A stretch of DNA of 12,896 nt from Chryseobacterium gleum (GTDB taxonomy: Bacteria; Bacteroidota; Bacteroidia; Flavobacteriales_D; Crocinitomicaceae). The position numbers and the translations under genes are program-made. Shown piece by piece: positions 1 through 8,013 of this stretch; position 1 is the first letter of the stretch; each line of letters begins with the position of its first letter. Where the stretch lies: NCBI GenBank assembly GCA_945877005.1, contig CAMCQL010000033.1, positions 1 to 12,896 of the forward strand. Reading direction: 5' to 3'. The notes beneath the pieces were generated by a model. It worked only from the letters and a program-made list of their open reading frames with translations, was not told the DNA's origin and did not search any database.

Positions 1-165
1 ATCGGCTTTAGTTTCGACACATATAAAAAAATTATATGTATACGTTCCATCAGAGTTTGCAACCAATGAGACAACTTCAAGGCTTGATCTATCACAAGCC
101 AAACAAAGATTGTAGCTTGCGACAAACATGTGAAAACTAAATAAAATAAAGATTAATTTTTTCAT
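1..165 (-). CDS. Secreted protein of unknown function, N-terminal fragment (cut by window edge)
   Basis: I read this frame directly from the reverse strand: an ATG at 165 opens 55 codons with no stop before the window edge. The product begins MKKLIFILFSFHMFVASYN and continues to a LCLACDRS stretch, which looks like a signal peptide with cleavage near residues 23-24, so the protein is probably exported. The mature part contains a short SDGTYTYNFFIC segment that resembles a beta-strand-rich extracellular domain. I cannot assign a family from 55 residues. The Cys after the hydrophobic stretch follows Cys-Leu-Ala, a poor lipobox, so a lipoprotein is less likely than a signal-peptidase-I substrate. 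The gene starts 18 nt after the stop of the secreted-protein gene upstream, so the two are probably cotranscribed. Confidence 0.6.
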   Translation of the reverse strand, partial: MKKLIFILFSFHMFVASYNLCLACDRSSLEVVSLVANSDGTYTYNFFICVETKAD

Positions 166-183
166 AAAATTGAATTATATTTA

Positions 184-1443
184 TTAATGTAATAAAATCT
201 TTCTAGTGAAATACCTTGATCTTACAAGAAGTATTCCTTTAATATAAGGACGAAAATAATACAAAAAGTTGTTTCCTTCTTGATAAAAATTTAACAAAGG
301 GTAAGAATTGCCCAATAAATCAACTAACAATAAGTCATCAAGGGCAACAGAAGAATTAAAAATAAGCTCCTCTTCAAAAGAATTATAAGTTAAATGAATG
401 TCTTTTTGATTAAAATTTAGAGTACCAAACTCAGTAAAATTAAGCAGTAAAGGGAATGAAATAGAATCTGAATAATTAATATAACCATTTTGATTTATAG
501 AAAATAAATTTGAAGCAACCACCTTTTTTAAATTATCAGTAAAAGGAATTGATAAAGGCTTAAAATAAGCTGGCATAGAATCAGCTTTGTTAGAACTAAA
601 TCCATAACAAAAAGTGTGCGAGTAATTATTGCTTAATTTAAACTTAAATTTAAAAAATAAATCATCTGAATAATCTTCTTTAAAAATCGTATCAATTACA
701 AATAAAGAACTATTTGAACTATCATTTTTGATGGACATAAAAAGTTTAGATTGCGAAAACGCAAAAACATTTCTTAAACCAACACTATCAATAAATATCG
801 GATTATCAATCGCCTTCAATGACAGACATACTTTACCCGGAATCCTCTTTTGAAAGACAAAATCTTCTTGATTTTCAATCAGACTAATGCCGGATTGTTT
901 AGAAGCTCCCACATGAATAAATGGGAAATAGTCGCTTTTATCCGAAGATGCAAAAAGCAATTTATTAGAATTTGAATGATAAATGTTATCAGAAGTAAAA
1001 AATAACGCATTCGAAGGATTATTTAGTTCATTTACTTTAAAAAGAGTAATCAAATTATCTTTATTTTCAGGTAATTGCGTATTCCGAATAACAAAAGAAT
1101 AGTTTTTACCCTCCTCTAAAAACAAGTCAACTTCAAAAAAAGCAGGCTGATTATCAATACCGAGAAAAAACTTTGATTTTTTATAAATCTCAGATGATGA
1201 TTCTTTATCAAAAATTACTAGTTCTAGCTCAGCTTTGTTATCGTCTCCGACACTAAAAAAATCAATGCCAATTTCTTTTATAAATAATTTCTTTGATTTA
1301 GTTATTGTAACATCAAAACCATAACTTCCTGTCCACGTATCATTTGAAAAATAATTAGCATCAGACATACTAAACAGCTCTAAATGTGCTGAAGAAAAAA
1401 AAGGGTATAAAAAAAGAATAAAAGAGAAAAGGATAAATTTCAT
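184..1443 (-). CDS. Secreted protein of unknown function with possible type IX secretion C-terminal tail
   Basis: This 419-residue protein starts with a clear signal peptide (MKFILFSFILFLYPFFSSA, cleavage likely before His20). I chose the ATG at 1443; a TTG codon directly before it could extend it by one residue, but ATG is preferable. The mature protein is rich in Ser, Asn, Asp, Phe and Leu and alternates short hydrophobic stretches, as expected for beta-sandwich modules. The last 70 or so residues, with an LLLVDLLGNSYPL stretch, then KGILLV and a basic end RKILLH, follow the layout of Por_Secre_tail (type A) sorting domains, which route proteins through the type IX system. The match is weak and is my inference. 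No enzyme motif was recognised. The gene lies 74 nt after the batD stop and has no overlap with it, so it need not belong to the Bat operon, although no strong terminator separates them. Confidence 0.75.
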   Translation of the reverse strand: MKFILFSFILFLYPFFSSAHLELFSMSDANYFSNDTWTGSYGFDVTITKSKKLFIKEIGIDFFSVGDDNKAELELVIFDKESSSEIYKKSKFFLGIDNQPAFFEVDLFLEEGKNYSFVIRNTQLPENKDNLITLFKVNELNNPSNALFFTSDNIYHSNSNKLLFASSDKSDYFPFIHVGASKQSGISLIENQEDFVFQKRIPGKVCLSLKAIDNPIFIDSVGLRNVFAFSQSKLFMSIKNDSSNSSLFVIDTIFKEDYSDDLFFKFKFKLSNNYSHTFCYGFSSNKADSMPAYFKPLSIPFTDNLKKVVASNLFSINQNGYINYSDSISFPLLLNFTEFGTLNFNQKDIHLTYNSFEEELIFNSSVALDDLLLVDLLGNSYPLLNFYQEGNNFLYYFRPYIKGILLVRSRYFTRKILLH

Positions 1444-1517
1444 CAAAAATTACTGTTAACTAGTAATAATAACGATTGTAAATAAAAATAGTTGCTAGAA
1501 AAATAAAAATCTCAAAA

Positions 1518-3251
1518 TTAATTGAAGATTGCGCTCAAAACCTGAGATTTAAACAATCCACAATCAACCTCATCAAGTAACATCCCGTAACGAGATGATT
1601 CACAACAACTAATAATGTAAATTAGTTCCGAAATTGAAGATTCGGGTTTTCCATCTTTTAATAATCGATCTTTCAATTCTTCCTTAGCGGTGAAAATCTC
1701 TCCATGTATCGTTTGAAGCTGCTGTAAAATAATTTTATGTAAGGAGGATAATGCTTCATTTTGATTTCCTTGATTAACAAAATCATCAAAATCCTTCCAG
1801 ATGTCTACAAACTTGTTAACTGTTAAGACATTATAATTTTCAACTATTTCATCCGTAATCAAGGTATTCTCCATTACTGAACTTTGATTTCTTTTACGTT
1901 TGAAGTAGATAAAAACTATCGCGAAAAATAACACAATCAATAAAAAAACAAGTAAGAAAGAGAATTTAGAAGATTTAGTTTTGGTTGATTTACTTTTCGG
2001 AACTACTAACTCGACATTTTCTTTCTGTAGCTTTTGCTCCAAATGTAAATTATCAGCGACTTCTACCGTATCAACTACTCCGCCAGTAATAGCTAATTGA
2101 TTTAACTTATTTTGAATTGTTATGTATTTTTTTGAATCGGGATGAAAATAAGAAATTGAGATCGAATTAAAATTTGAAGCAGTAGCATCGACCACTTTCA
2201 AAAAATAAACAAAAGACTTATATCCCGTTACCCCTTCCTCTTCGTAATCGAGTTCTTCTTTAATTTCTGGATCCCCATAAAAAATAAGCCCTTTTGGTAA
2301 TCGTATTTTAGGTTTCTGAATTGCATGTAAATTCCCCGTACCTGATATTTTCACTTTTAATGAAACGATATCACCAACAACTGCAGAAGCCTTTGAAAGC
2401 CCACTTTCCATTTCAAATTTACCAACAGCCCCAATAAAATCGTTGGGCGCTCCTTTTGGCAAAGGTAATACCTCAATCATAGTTGCATTGGACTCAATTT
2501 GTGTCGTTTGATCAAAAAAGCCTCCATTGTTGAATTGCAATGACATAGCGAAAGGCTTAATCACAAATTTACCAGGATTGGATATGAATACGAGTTGCTT
2601 TCCACACGAAAAAGTAAGGTAAGAATTACCCTTATAATTTTCTCTTTCTAACGAAATATTAGTTGATTTATCTAATTCATATGTCTCAGAGGGACCTTTT
2701 AAAGTAAACGGCTTATACCCTTGCATCATATTGATATTCAGCCTGGAAAAAACTTTAGACCTTAACACCAATGCCTCCCCTTCGTATACTTTTGAAGCAG
2801 ATTTTTCTATAATTCCAAAAATGGGCTCCTTTAAATTAGATTTAGTAATATCCCCTTCTTCTTGATCGTAACTTTTCTTTTTTATTTCTCCTTTTTTCTT
2901 AACCGTAACACTCACCAAATTAGACCGATGTGTTTTTGATCGATCTTTTATGTACGCATAAATTTGATATTTCCCCTCTTGACGAAACACGCCTTCCTGT
3001 GTAAGATTGACAGAAACAACCATATTTCCATTTTGATCCATCGTTTGTTCCATTCCATTCATCGTTCCACCTTGAATAAACCCAGATGGAAGATCTAACA
3101 CTATATCTCCAGTTATATTTGATTTTGCTGTAAACGAAATAACTTGACCAATCTCAATAGATTTATCAGAAACAGTTAATTGAATGGATGGTTTTTGAGC
3201 AACTAAAAGAAGAGGCAAATAAATAAATAAAAAAGATAATTTTTTTTTCAT
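1518..3251 (-). CDS. batD: BatD family protein (aerotolerance operon, membrane-anchored periplasmic protein)
   Basis: This 577-residue protein has a signal peptide (residues 1-18, cleavage before Gln19), a long periplasmic part and one membrane segment at about 430-450 followed by a basic KRKRN stop-transfer stretch. The C-terminal ~125 residues are cytoplasmic. The periplasmic part consists of repeated beta domains; the segment VLPLPKGAPNDFIGAVGKFE (261-280) is a hallmark of BatD, where a P-x-G-x-P turn is followed by a 'DFxGAVGxF' strand. The cytoplasmic tail carries an ISCCESSRYG motif (547-556) like the 'CExARYA' ending of the family. BatD proteins of Bacteroidota sit with BatA, BatB and BatC and are linked to oxygen tolerance and envelope stress; the biochemical role is unknown. 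It is the last recognisable bat gene here, 70 nt after batC, whereas the genes from the DUF58 protein to batC overlap. Confidence 0.92.
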   Translation of the reverse strand: MKKKLSFLFIYLPLLLVAQKPSIQLTVSDKSIEIGQVISFTAKSNITGDIVLDLPSGFIQGGTMNGMEQTMDQNGNMVVSVNLTQEGVFRQEGKYQIYAYIKDRSKTHRSNLVSVTVKKKGEIKKKSYDQEEGDITKSNLKEPIFGIIEKSASKVYEGEALVLRSKVFSRLNINMMQGYKPFTLKGPSETYELDKSTNISLERENYKGNSYLTFSCGKQLVFISNPGKFVIKPFAMSLQFNNGGFFDQTTQIESNATMIEVLPLPKGAPNDFIGAVGKFEMESGLSKASAVVGDIVSLKVKISGTGNLHAIQKPKIRLPKGLIFYGDPEIKEELDYEEEGVTGYKSFVYFLKVVDATASNFNSISISYFHPDSKKYITIQNKLNQLAITGGVVDTVEVADNLHLEQKLQKENVELVVPKSKSTKTKSSKFSFLLVFLLIVLFFAIVFIYFKRKRNQSSVMENTLITDEIVENYNVLTVNKFVDIWKDFDDFVNQGNQNEALSSLHKIILQQLQTIHGEIFTAKEELKDRLLKDGKPESSISELIYIISCCESSRYGMLLDEVDCGLFKSQVLSAIFN

Positions 3252-3277
3252 ATACGACTTTTTTTAAAGTTAAAACC

Positions 3278-3303
3278 TGTCTTTGCAACACTCGAAAAAG
3301 ACA
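3278..3303 (-). other. Hairpin in the batC-batD intergenic gap
   Basis: The 70-nt gap between batC and batD holds a perfect 7-bp inverted repeat, TGTCTTT (3278-3284) and AAAGACA (3297-3303), separated by 12 nt. In the minus-strand transcript it would form a hairpin after the batC stop, followed by GG and a U-rich stretch. It could be a partial terminator or a processing/stability element that lowers batD output relative to batC. The stem has only two G:C pairs, so a full terminator is doubtful, and chance occurrence is possible. Confidence 0.35.
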
Positions 3304-3321
3304 TGATTGCGATTAATACAA

Positions 3322-3978
3322 TCACCAATCTTTTCCGGTTTGACTGTGGTTTAAAGCAGGCTTATTTTTAGTTTTTTTCTTTTTGGTATCCATTTCTTTT
3401 TTCATCAAATCATCTAGCATTTGATCTGTTTTCTGATCTGAAATACTCGAATTATTGTTTGACTTATTGGAATCGTCTTTTTTGTTTTGTGGAGGTGTAG
3501 CAGGTGGTTTTTGCGGAGATGGTGGTTGCTGTGATTTCTGGTTTTGCTGATTCTTTTTTAATTGCTTCATTGCCAAAGCCAAATTATATCGCGTTTGCTC
3601 ATCATTCGGTTTTTTTCTTAAAACATTTTTATATGATTCTATCGCTTTTTTAAAGTCTTTCTGCTGGTAATACGAATTCCCCAAATTGTAATTTAGATCT
3701 ATCTTTGACTGTTTGCTTTTGTTGCTTTTTTTTGCTTTTAAAAAATATGATGAAGCTTTTGTATAATCTTTTGCTTTATAGGCTGCCTGACCAATTTCGT
3801 TGAAATACGGATTTTTATCTTTAAACTTCTTGTCAATTTTTAAATACACTTTGTATGCATCATCGTATGATTTTTTCTGGAAAAATTCCCTTGCGTCCTT
3901 TAAATCAGATGATAGATCTTGTGCATATTCATAAAATGAACAATTCACTATAAAAAAACAAAACAATAAATTTCTCAT
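3322..3978 (-). CDS. batC: BatC family TPR protein (aerotolerance operon)
   Basis: This 218-residue protein begins MRNLLFCFFIVNCSFYEYAQ, a signal peptide with probable cleavage before Gln20 or Asp21. The reading frame is open upstream to 4053, but the start at 3978 gives the signal peptide and an ATGA overlap with the batB stop, which argues for translational coupling. Residues 25-140 form three tetratricopeptide repeats plus a partial one; the best is 94-127, with the LGNSYYQQKDFKKAIESY pattern. Residues 141-180 are a low-complexity linker of Gln, Pro, Lys, Asn and Ser. A short charged helix (182-202) follows, and the protein ends in KDW, the usual end of Bacteroidota BatC proteins. TPRs are protein-binding scaffolds, so BatC probably docks the BatA/BatB proteins on the periplasmic side. 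The partners are inferred from the operon, not shown. Confidence 0.9.
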   Translation of the reverse strand: MRNLLFCFFIVNCSFYEYAQDLSSDLKDAREFFQKKSYDDAYKVYLKIDKKFKDKNPYFNEIGQAAYKAKDYTKASSYFLKAKKSNKSKQSKIDLNYNLGNSYYQQKDFKKAIESYKNVLRKKPNDEQTRYNLALAMKQLKKNQQNQKSQQPPSPQKPPATPPQNKKDDSNKSNNNSSISDQKTDQMLDDLMKKEMDTKKKKTKNKPALNHSQTGKDW

Positions 3979-5195
3979 TTCAATTTTTTTTGTTGATTTG
4001 TTAATCTTCCATAAAAAGAATATATCAAAAATGAAATAAATGCAAGAACACAAAACAATTGATAATGATTTTGCTTAATTTCTATCTCTTGCTCTCCTAC
4101 TACTGATGACTGAAATCTATTAATTTGATCTAATAAACTTTCTAAATTTGGAAAACAACTTTTTGTTACACTCGCAAAACCATTTGCTTTAACAGCCAAC
4201 TCACGAATTAAATTAGGATTCATTTTAGAAACAATTTTATTTCCAATACTGTCAACTTTATATCCAAACTCTGGTTTAGTAACATCTTGTGGAATATACC
4301 CTCCTTGTTTAGACCCAATCCCAAGTACGGATAAGACAACACTCTTTTGTTTCAATAATGCAATTGATGTCTCACTATTTCCTTCGTGACTCTCACCATC
4401 TGTTACTAAAACAATCGCTTTTGTGTTTTTTAACAAAGAAAACATTCCTACTGAAGTAGTAATTGCTTCGGAAATATTTGTACCCTGAACTGAAACCATA
4501 TCTGTTTCAATTTCATTTACATACATTTTCACAGCATTGTAATCCGCTGTTAATGGTAACTGAACATAGGCATTTCCCGCAAAAATACAAATACCTACTT
4601 TTTCTCCATTTAAGTTATTTATCAACTGAATAACTGCTCTTTTAGCAATTGTTAATCGGGTGTCATCAGGACTTAAATCCTTAACATTCATTGAATTAGA
4701 AATATCTAGTGCAATAATTAATTCGGTGTTCTTGAGTGAAGTTGCCACTTTTTTTGTTCCAAAAACTGGCTGTGTTAATGCGATTACAATGAAAAACAAA
4801 CTATTTCTCCACCAAAAGTACTTCCAAAACACTTGGATAGGATTTACTTTAGGTAAAAAAGAAGCTAATACCGAAATATCTCCCAATTTAGAAATTTTCC
4901 GGTTTTTCCATTTCATTAAATAAACTTCAACTCCAAAGCTGACCAAAATAAGCGTCAAAAACCAAAAATAATGTGGCTGTAAAAACTGAAATGAAACACC
5001 TCGATAATCGTTTAATGAACTTTTTATCGACTCCTTGGTCTCATTTGAAACTAAGGTACTGACCAATTCTTTCTGCTCTAAAAGAAAAAAAACAGTACCG
5101 GAAATCACTGCTAATAAAACCAAAAAAAATAGTTCAAACAGAACGATTTTTCTAACTATTTTTTGAATTGGATAGCTGAAATATTCTTTACTCAT
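3975..5195 (-). CDS. batB: BatB, von Willebrand factor A membrane protein, with N-terminal extension
   Basis: This 406-residue protein carries a VWA domain at about 158-345 with a full MIDAS metal site: DISNS (Asp164, Ser166, Ser168), Thr239 in QGTN, and Asp266 in TDGES. Membrane segments lie near 73-95 and 128-146 before the domain, and one follows it near 378-396, as in other BatA/BatB proteins. The HYFWFLTLILV stretch (75-85) matches the usual N terminus ('PEYLWLL') of the family. About 70 residues precede that point and contain an additional hydrophobic segment (17-38), which BatB proteins normally lack. No internal ATG at the family's usual start was seen, and the upstream batA overlaps this start by 8 nt, so the extension appears genuine. 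BatB is thought to work with BatA in a membrane complex for aerotolerance and envelope stress; the substrate is unknown. Confidence 0.92.
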   Translation of the reverse strand: MSKEYFSYPIQKIVRKIVLFELFFLVLLAVISGTVFFLLEQKELVSTLVSNETKESIKSSLNDYRGVSFQFLQPHYFWFLTLILVSFGVEVYLMKWKNRKISKLGDISVLASFLPKVNPIQVFWKYFWWRNSLFFIVIALTQPVFGTKKVATSLKNTELIIALDISNSMNVKDLSPDDTRLTIAKRAVIQLINNLNGEKVGICIFAGNAYVQLPLTADYNAVKMYVNEIETDMVSVQGTNISEAITTSVGMFSLLKNTKAIVLVTDGESHEGNSETSIALLKQKSVVLSVLGIGSKQGGYIPQDVTKPEFGYKVDSIGNKIVSKMNPNLIRELAVKANGFASVTKSCFPNLESLLDQINRFQSSVVGEQEIEIKQNHYQLFCVLAFISFLIYSFYGRLTNQQKKLK

Positions 5196-6219
5196 GCGTT
5201 TTCAAAATTAAACGTTGAACAATAAGCATAGTCATAAGTAAAAGCAGGGCCAACAAAATAAAAAATGTAGGTTGTGAAGGAGGTTCAGGCTCGTAATTTT
5301 TTGATTTAATTTTTGTTTTTTCAAGTTGGTTAATTTCACTGTAAATATTTCTTAAACTGTATTCATCTTTGGCCCTAAAATATCTACCGCCTGTAGTTGT
5401 TGCAATTGATTTTAGTGTATTTTCATCGATGTCAACGGGCATGTTTTCAAATTGAACTCCAAAAGGAGTCATTACTGGAGTGGGGGCCAAACCAACGGAT
5501 CCTACACCAATTGTATACACACGGATATTTTTCGCTTTCGCTAATTCTGCTGCAGTTTCGGGTGAAATATTTCCTGAATTATTACTTCCATCTGTCAATA
5601 AAATAATCACTTTTGATTTTATTGACGGATTTCTAAGTCGTGTAACCGCTGTTCCTAAACCTGTTCCGATTGCTGTCCCGCCCTCCAATTCTCCCGGTTG
5701 AAGTCTATCTATTTGTTCTTTTACAACTTCATAATCCAAGGTTGAAGGACAAGCTGTGAAGGCCTCTCCTTCATAAACCACCAACCCTATTCGATCTCCA
5801 AAGCGTCCATCAATAAAATCTTTCGCTACCTTTTTAGAAACCTCTAATCGATTCGGTTCAAAGTCTCTTGCTAGCATCGATGCGGAAATATCCATTGCAA
5901 GTACAATATCAATACCGTATTTGTACTGATGATTAAATACTTCCTCACTTTTCCAACGATAAGGTCTTGCAATTGCAATTATTAACAGCACTAAAATCAC
6001 TCCACTTGAGAAAAAAAGTGCTTTCCTTATTGATTTTACCCAAAATAACTCTAATGATTTTTGATCTCTCTCAGTACCAGAGAATTTAACCTCTCCTTTT
6101 TTAGAAGCGTCTACATAAAACAACCACCACACAAAAGCGGGCACAAGCCATAATAACCATAACCAATAGGGAGAAAGGAAACGGAATCCGAAAAAATCTA
6201 TGCTTAAAATACTATTCAT
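5188..6219 (-). CDS. batA: BatA, von Willebrand factor A membrane protein
   Basis: This 343-residue protein has the canonical BatA layout. An N-terminal membrane segment (about 17-35, with LSPYWLWLLWLVPAF) is followed by a second one (67-85, ending in IARPYR). A VWA domain at about 103-300 comes next, and a C-terminal membrane segment (318-338) closes the protein. The MIDAS site is complete: DISAS (Asp110, Ser112, Ser114), Thr182 in GGTAIG and Asp210 in TDGSNNSG. The GGTAIGTGL and GRYFRA motifs are typical of BatA. The gene overlaps its upstream and downstream neighbours by 8 nt each, so it is probably translationally coupled to both. Its VWA domain faces the periplasm if the first two membrane segments form a hairpin, as in the family; that orientation is inferred. 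Confidence 0.95.
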   Translation of the reverse strand: MNSILSIDFFGFRFLSPYWLWLLWLVPAFVWWLFYVDASKKGEVKFSGTERDQKSLELFWVKSIRKALFFSSGVILVLLIIAIARPYRWKSEEVFNHQYKYGIDIVLAMDISASMLARDFEPNRLEVSKKVAKDFIDGRFGDRIGLVVYEGEAFTACPSTLDYEVVKEQIDRLQPGELEGGTAIGTGLGTAVTRLRNPSIKSKVIILLTDGSNNSGNISPETAAELAKAKNIRVYTIGVGSVGLAPTPVMTPFGVQFENMPVDIDENTLKSIATTTGGRYFRAKDEYSLRNIYSEINQLEKTKIKSKNYEPEPPSQPTFFILLALLLLMTMLIVQRLILKTHE

Positions 6220-7138
6220 TCGCAGGACTTGTTTTTTCGACTATTTCTTTTGCTAAAACACTGATATTTAAAATTTCAATATCCAATGGTTCACTCTTAG
6301 CAAACTTCACTAAATCAGATTGATCCAACACTTTTTGTATGTCTTTCTGCAAAAAAACATGTAACTCACATTTTGAAAGCAAAGAACAAATTTGAAAACT
6401 AGTTTTATCCAACAACGAAAGGCTGTACCTTTTGGCAAGATAAGCTCTTAAAAGAAACGAAAGTCGAACGTAATGCTCCTTAAGTTTCTCTTGTTCCCAA
6501 AGTTTTTCACTCGTTAACTCATCGATTTGCTTCAAAGTAGATTGCTTTAAAGAAAAAGGAATTTCTTTTTTAATTGACTGGTTCAATTTTTTTGAACGTT
6601 TCACTAACAAATAAAAAATCACCAATCCTAAACCAGCGAATAAAATAAGCCAACCGTATTCACGAAAAAAAGAACTCAACTTAGTTGGTAAAGAAGCAAA
6701 ATAAGTTCGAATATCGTAAACATCTTTACCTTCAATAATCTTAGGCGAGGTAACTTGAAGTCTTACAGGTAGAAACGCTATTTTTTTGTCCCCCATCTGA
6801 AATTCAACTGAAGGAATGATTACTGTTCCACTGTCCCAACAAGTTATAACATAAGATCCTTCCCAAACAATTTCATTTTTATTCTTTTTAAGTGTATCAT
6901 TAAATAAACCGATGATTTCTAAATCTGTAGATTTCTTTGTTTTATTTCCGATTATAGCACACTTAATTACTTTTTCATGTACCGGAAACAAATCTTTCTT
7001 GAAAACATCTCCTTTGAATTGATAAATTAACTCTGTTTGTTCACCAATTTTAATTTTATCGCGCAATAATTGAACGGCTGGTTGAGCAAAAACCATCACG
7101 GAGAAAAAACAAGTAAAAAAAAGTCCTATTATTCTCAT
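6212..7138 (-). CDS. Membrane-anchored Bat-operon protein with DUF4381-like C-terminal region
   Basis: This 308-residue protein has a signal peptide (MRIIGLFFTCFFSVMVFA, cleavage near Gln19). A beta-rich periplasmic region of about 140 residues follows, then a membrane segment at 161-180 with a basic KRSKK stop-transfer stretch, and a helical cytoplasmic tail. The periplasmic part resembles the first module of BatD proteins. The cytoplasmic tail has the pattern of DUF4381/BatD-type C-terminal regions: LWEQEKLKEHYVRLSFLLR (213-231), then RAYLAKRYSL, and near the end DQSDLVKFAKSEPL (272-285). I recognise the layout rather than a name. Its stop/start junction with the DUF58 gene is ATGA, and it overlaps batA by 8 nt, so it belongs in the operon. 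It is likely an accessory subunit of the BatA/BatB complex. Confidence 0.85.
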   Translation of the reverse strand: MRIIGLFFTCFFSVMVFAQPAVQLLRDKIKIGEQTELIYQFKGDVFKKDLFPVHEKVIKCAIIGNKTKKSTDLEIIGLFNDTLKKNKNEIVWEGSYVITCWDSGTVIIPSVEFQMGDKKIAFLPVRLQVTSPKIIEGKDVYDIRTYFASLPTKLSSFFREYGWLILFAGLGLVIFYLLVKRSKKLNQSIKKEIPFSLKQSTLKQIDELTSEKLWEQEKLKEHYVRLSFLLRAYLAKRYSLSLLDKTSFQICSLLSKCELHVFLQKDIQKVLDQSDLVKFAKSEPLDIEILNISVLAKEIVEKTSPANE

Positions 7139-8004
7139 TTATGACGACGAAAAAGATGAATGAATTTTGGGATATAATCATCCGTGGTACTAATTTGCTC
7201 GAAATTAATCCCTAACTTTTTAAAAATAGAATTCGCTCTTAATGAACGGAATTCAGCATTTTCTTTGAATTTATTTCTTGTTGAAATATCAGAAGTATTT
7301 ACCCAAGAAGTAGTGCCATTTTCCGCATTGAAAAACTGAATCAAACCAAGGTCAATCATTTCTTTTTCCGCAGGATCAGATACCTTCAAAGCAATTACAT
7401 CGTGATAACTTCTTAATAAAGTCAATCCCTCTTCAAAATTTCCATCGTCTAAAAAATCGCTAATGACAAAACATACGGATCTTTTTTTCATGCAATTTCT
7501 GAAATAATGAAATCCAACGTTTAAATCTGTACCATTACTTTTTGGTTCAAAATCAATGTATTCTCTAAGAGCAAATAGTATATGTTTCTTTCCTTTTGCG
7601 GGAGGGATGAATTTTTCAACACCATCAGAAATAAATAAAGCACCCACTTTATCGTTATTCGCAACAGCTGAAAAACCTATCACCGCCATCAATTCAAGAA
7701 TCAACTCTTTTTTTGATTTACTTCTACTCCCATAATTATTGGAAGCAGAAATATCAATGATTAACATCACAATTAATTCCCGCTCCTCTTCAAACACTTT
7801 CACGTAAGGTTCATTGAAACGCGCAGTCACATTCCAATCAATCGTTCGAACCTCATCGCCAATTTGATACCCTCTTACCTCGCTAAACGTCATTCCTCTC
7901 CCTTTAAAAGAGGCATGATATTTCCCCTTAAAGAATTGATTGGTCAATCCCTTCGTTTTAATTTCGATTAATCGAATCTTTTTTAAGAGCTCAAGGGTAT
8001 TCAT
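7135..8004 (-). CDS. DUF58 domain-containing protein (VWA-like, MoxR partner)
   Basis: This 289-residue protein has no signal peptide or membrane segment, so it is cytoplasmic. The DUF58 signature lies at about 36-75: GRGMTFSEVRGYQIGD (35-50), then VRTIDWNVTARF, then a block of Glu and Arg. A VWA-like fold follows, with DISAS (Asp84, Ser86, Ser88), Thr159 in NGTD and Asp183 in SDFLDD, which together make a plausible MIDAS metal site. DUF58 proteins are paired with MoxR ATPases across bacteria and are thought to be recruited or remodelled by them. The start lies 9 nt after the moxR stop, and the end overlaps the next gene by 4 nt (ATGA). The exact function remains unknown; the family assignment is secure. 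Confidence 0.93.
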   Translation of the reverse strand: MNTLELLKKIRLIEIKTKGLTNQFFKGKYHASFKGRGMTFSEVRGYQIGDEVRTIDWNVTARFNEPYVKVFEEERELIVMLIIDISASNNYGSRSKSKKELILELMAVIGFSAVANNDKVGALFISDGVEKFIPPAKGKKHILFALREYIDFEPKSNGTDLNVGFHYFRNCMKKRSVCFVISDFLDDGNFEEGLTLLRSYHDVIALKVSDPAEKEMIDLGLIQFFNAENGTTSWVNTSDISTRNKFKENAEFRSLRANSIFKKLGINFEQISTTDDYIPKFIHLFRRHK

Positions 8005-8013
8005 CCTTTCAGA

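Noticed and set aside
1444..1517. Weak hairpin (TTACT/AGTAA) and loose -7 match (TATTTTTA on the minus strand) between batD and the secreted-protein gene
   Set aside because: The stem is five bp with one G:C pair and the promoter spacing (22 bp to a TTTG) is loose, so neither a terminator nor a promoter is convincing.
3979..4053. Upstream extension of batC to an ATG at 4053
   Set aside because: It would bury the signal peptide inside the protein and overlap batB by about 80 nt; the ATGA start at 3978 is the better choice.
4660..5701. Plus-strand open frames at 4660-4923, 5397-5606 and 5480-5701
   Set aside because: They lie opposite batB and batA, whose conserved VWA motifs account for the sequence; they show no recognisable domain or start context.
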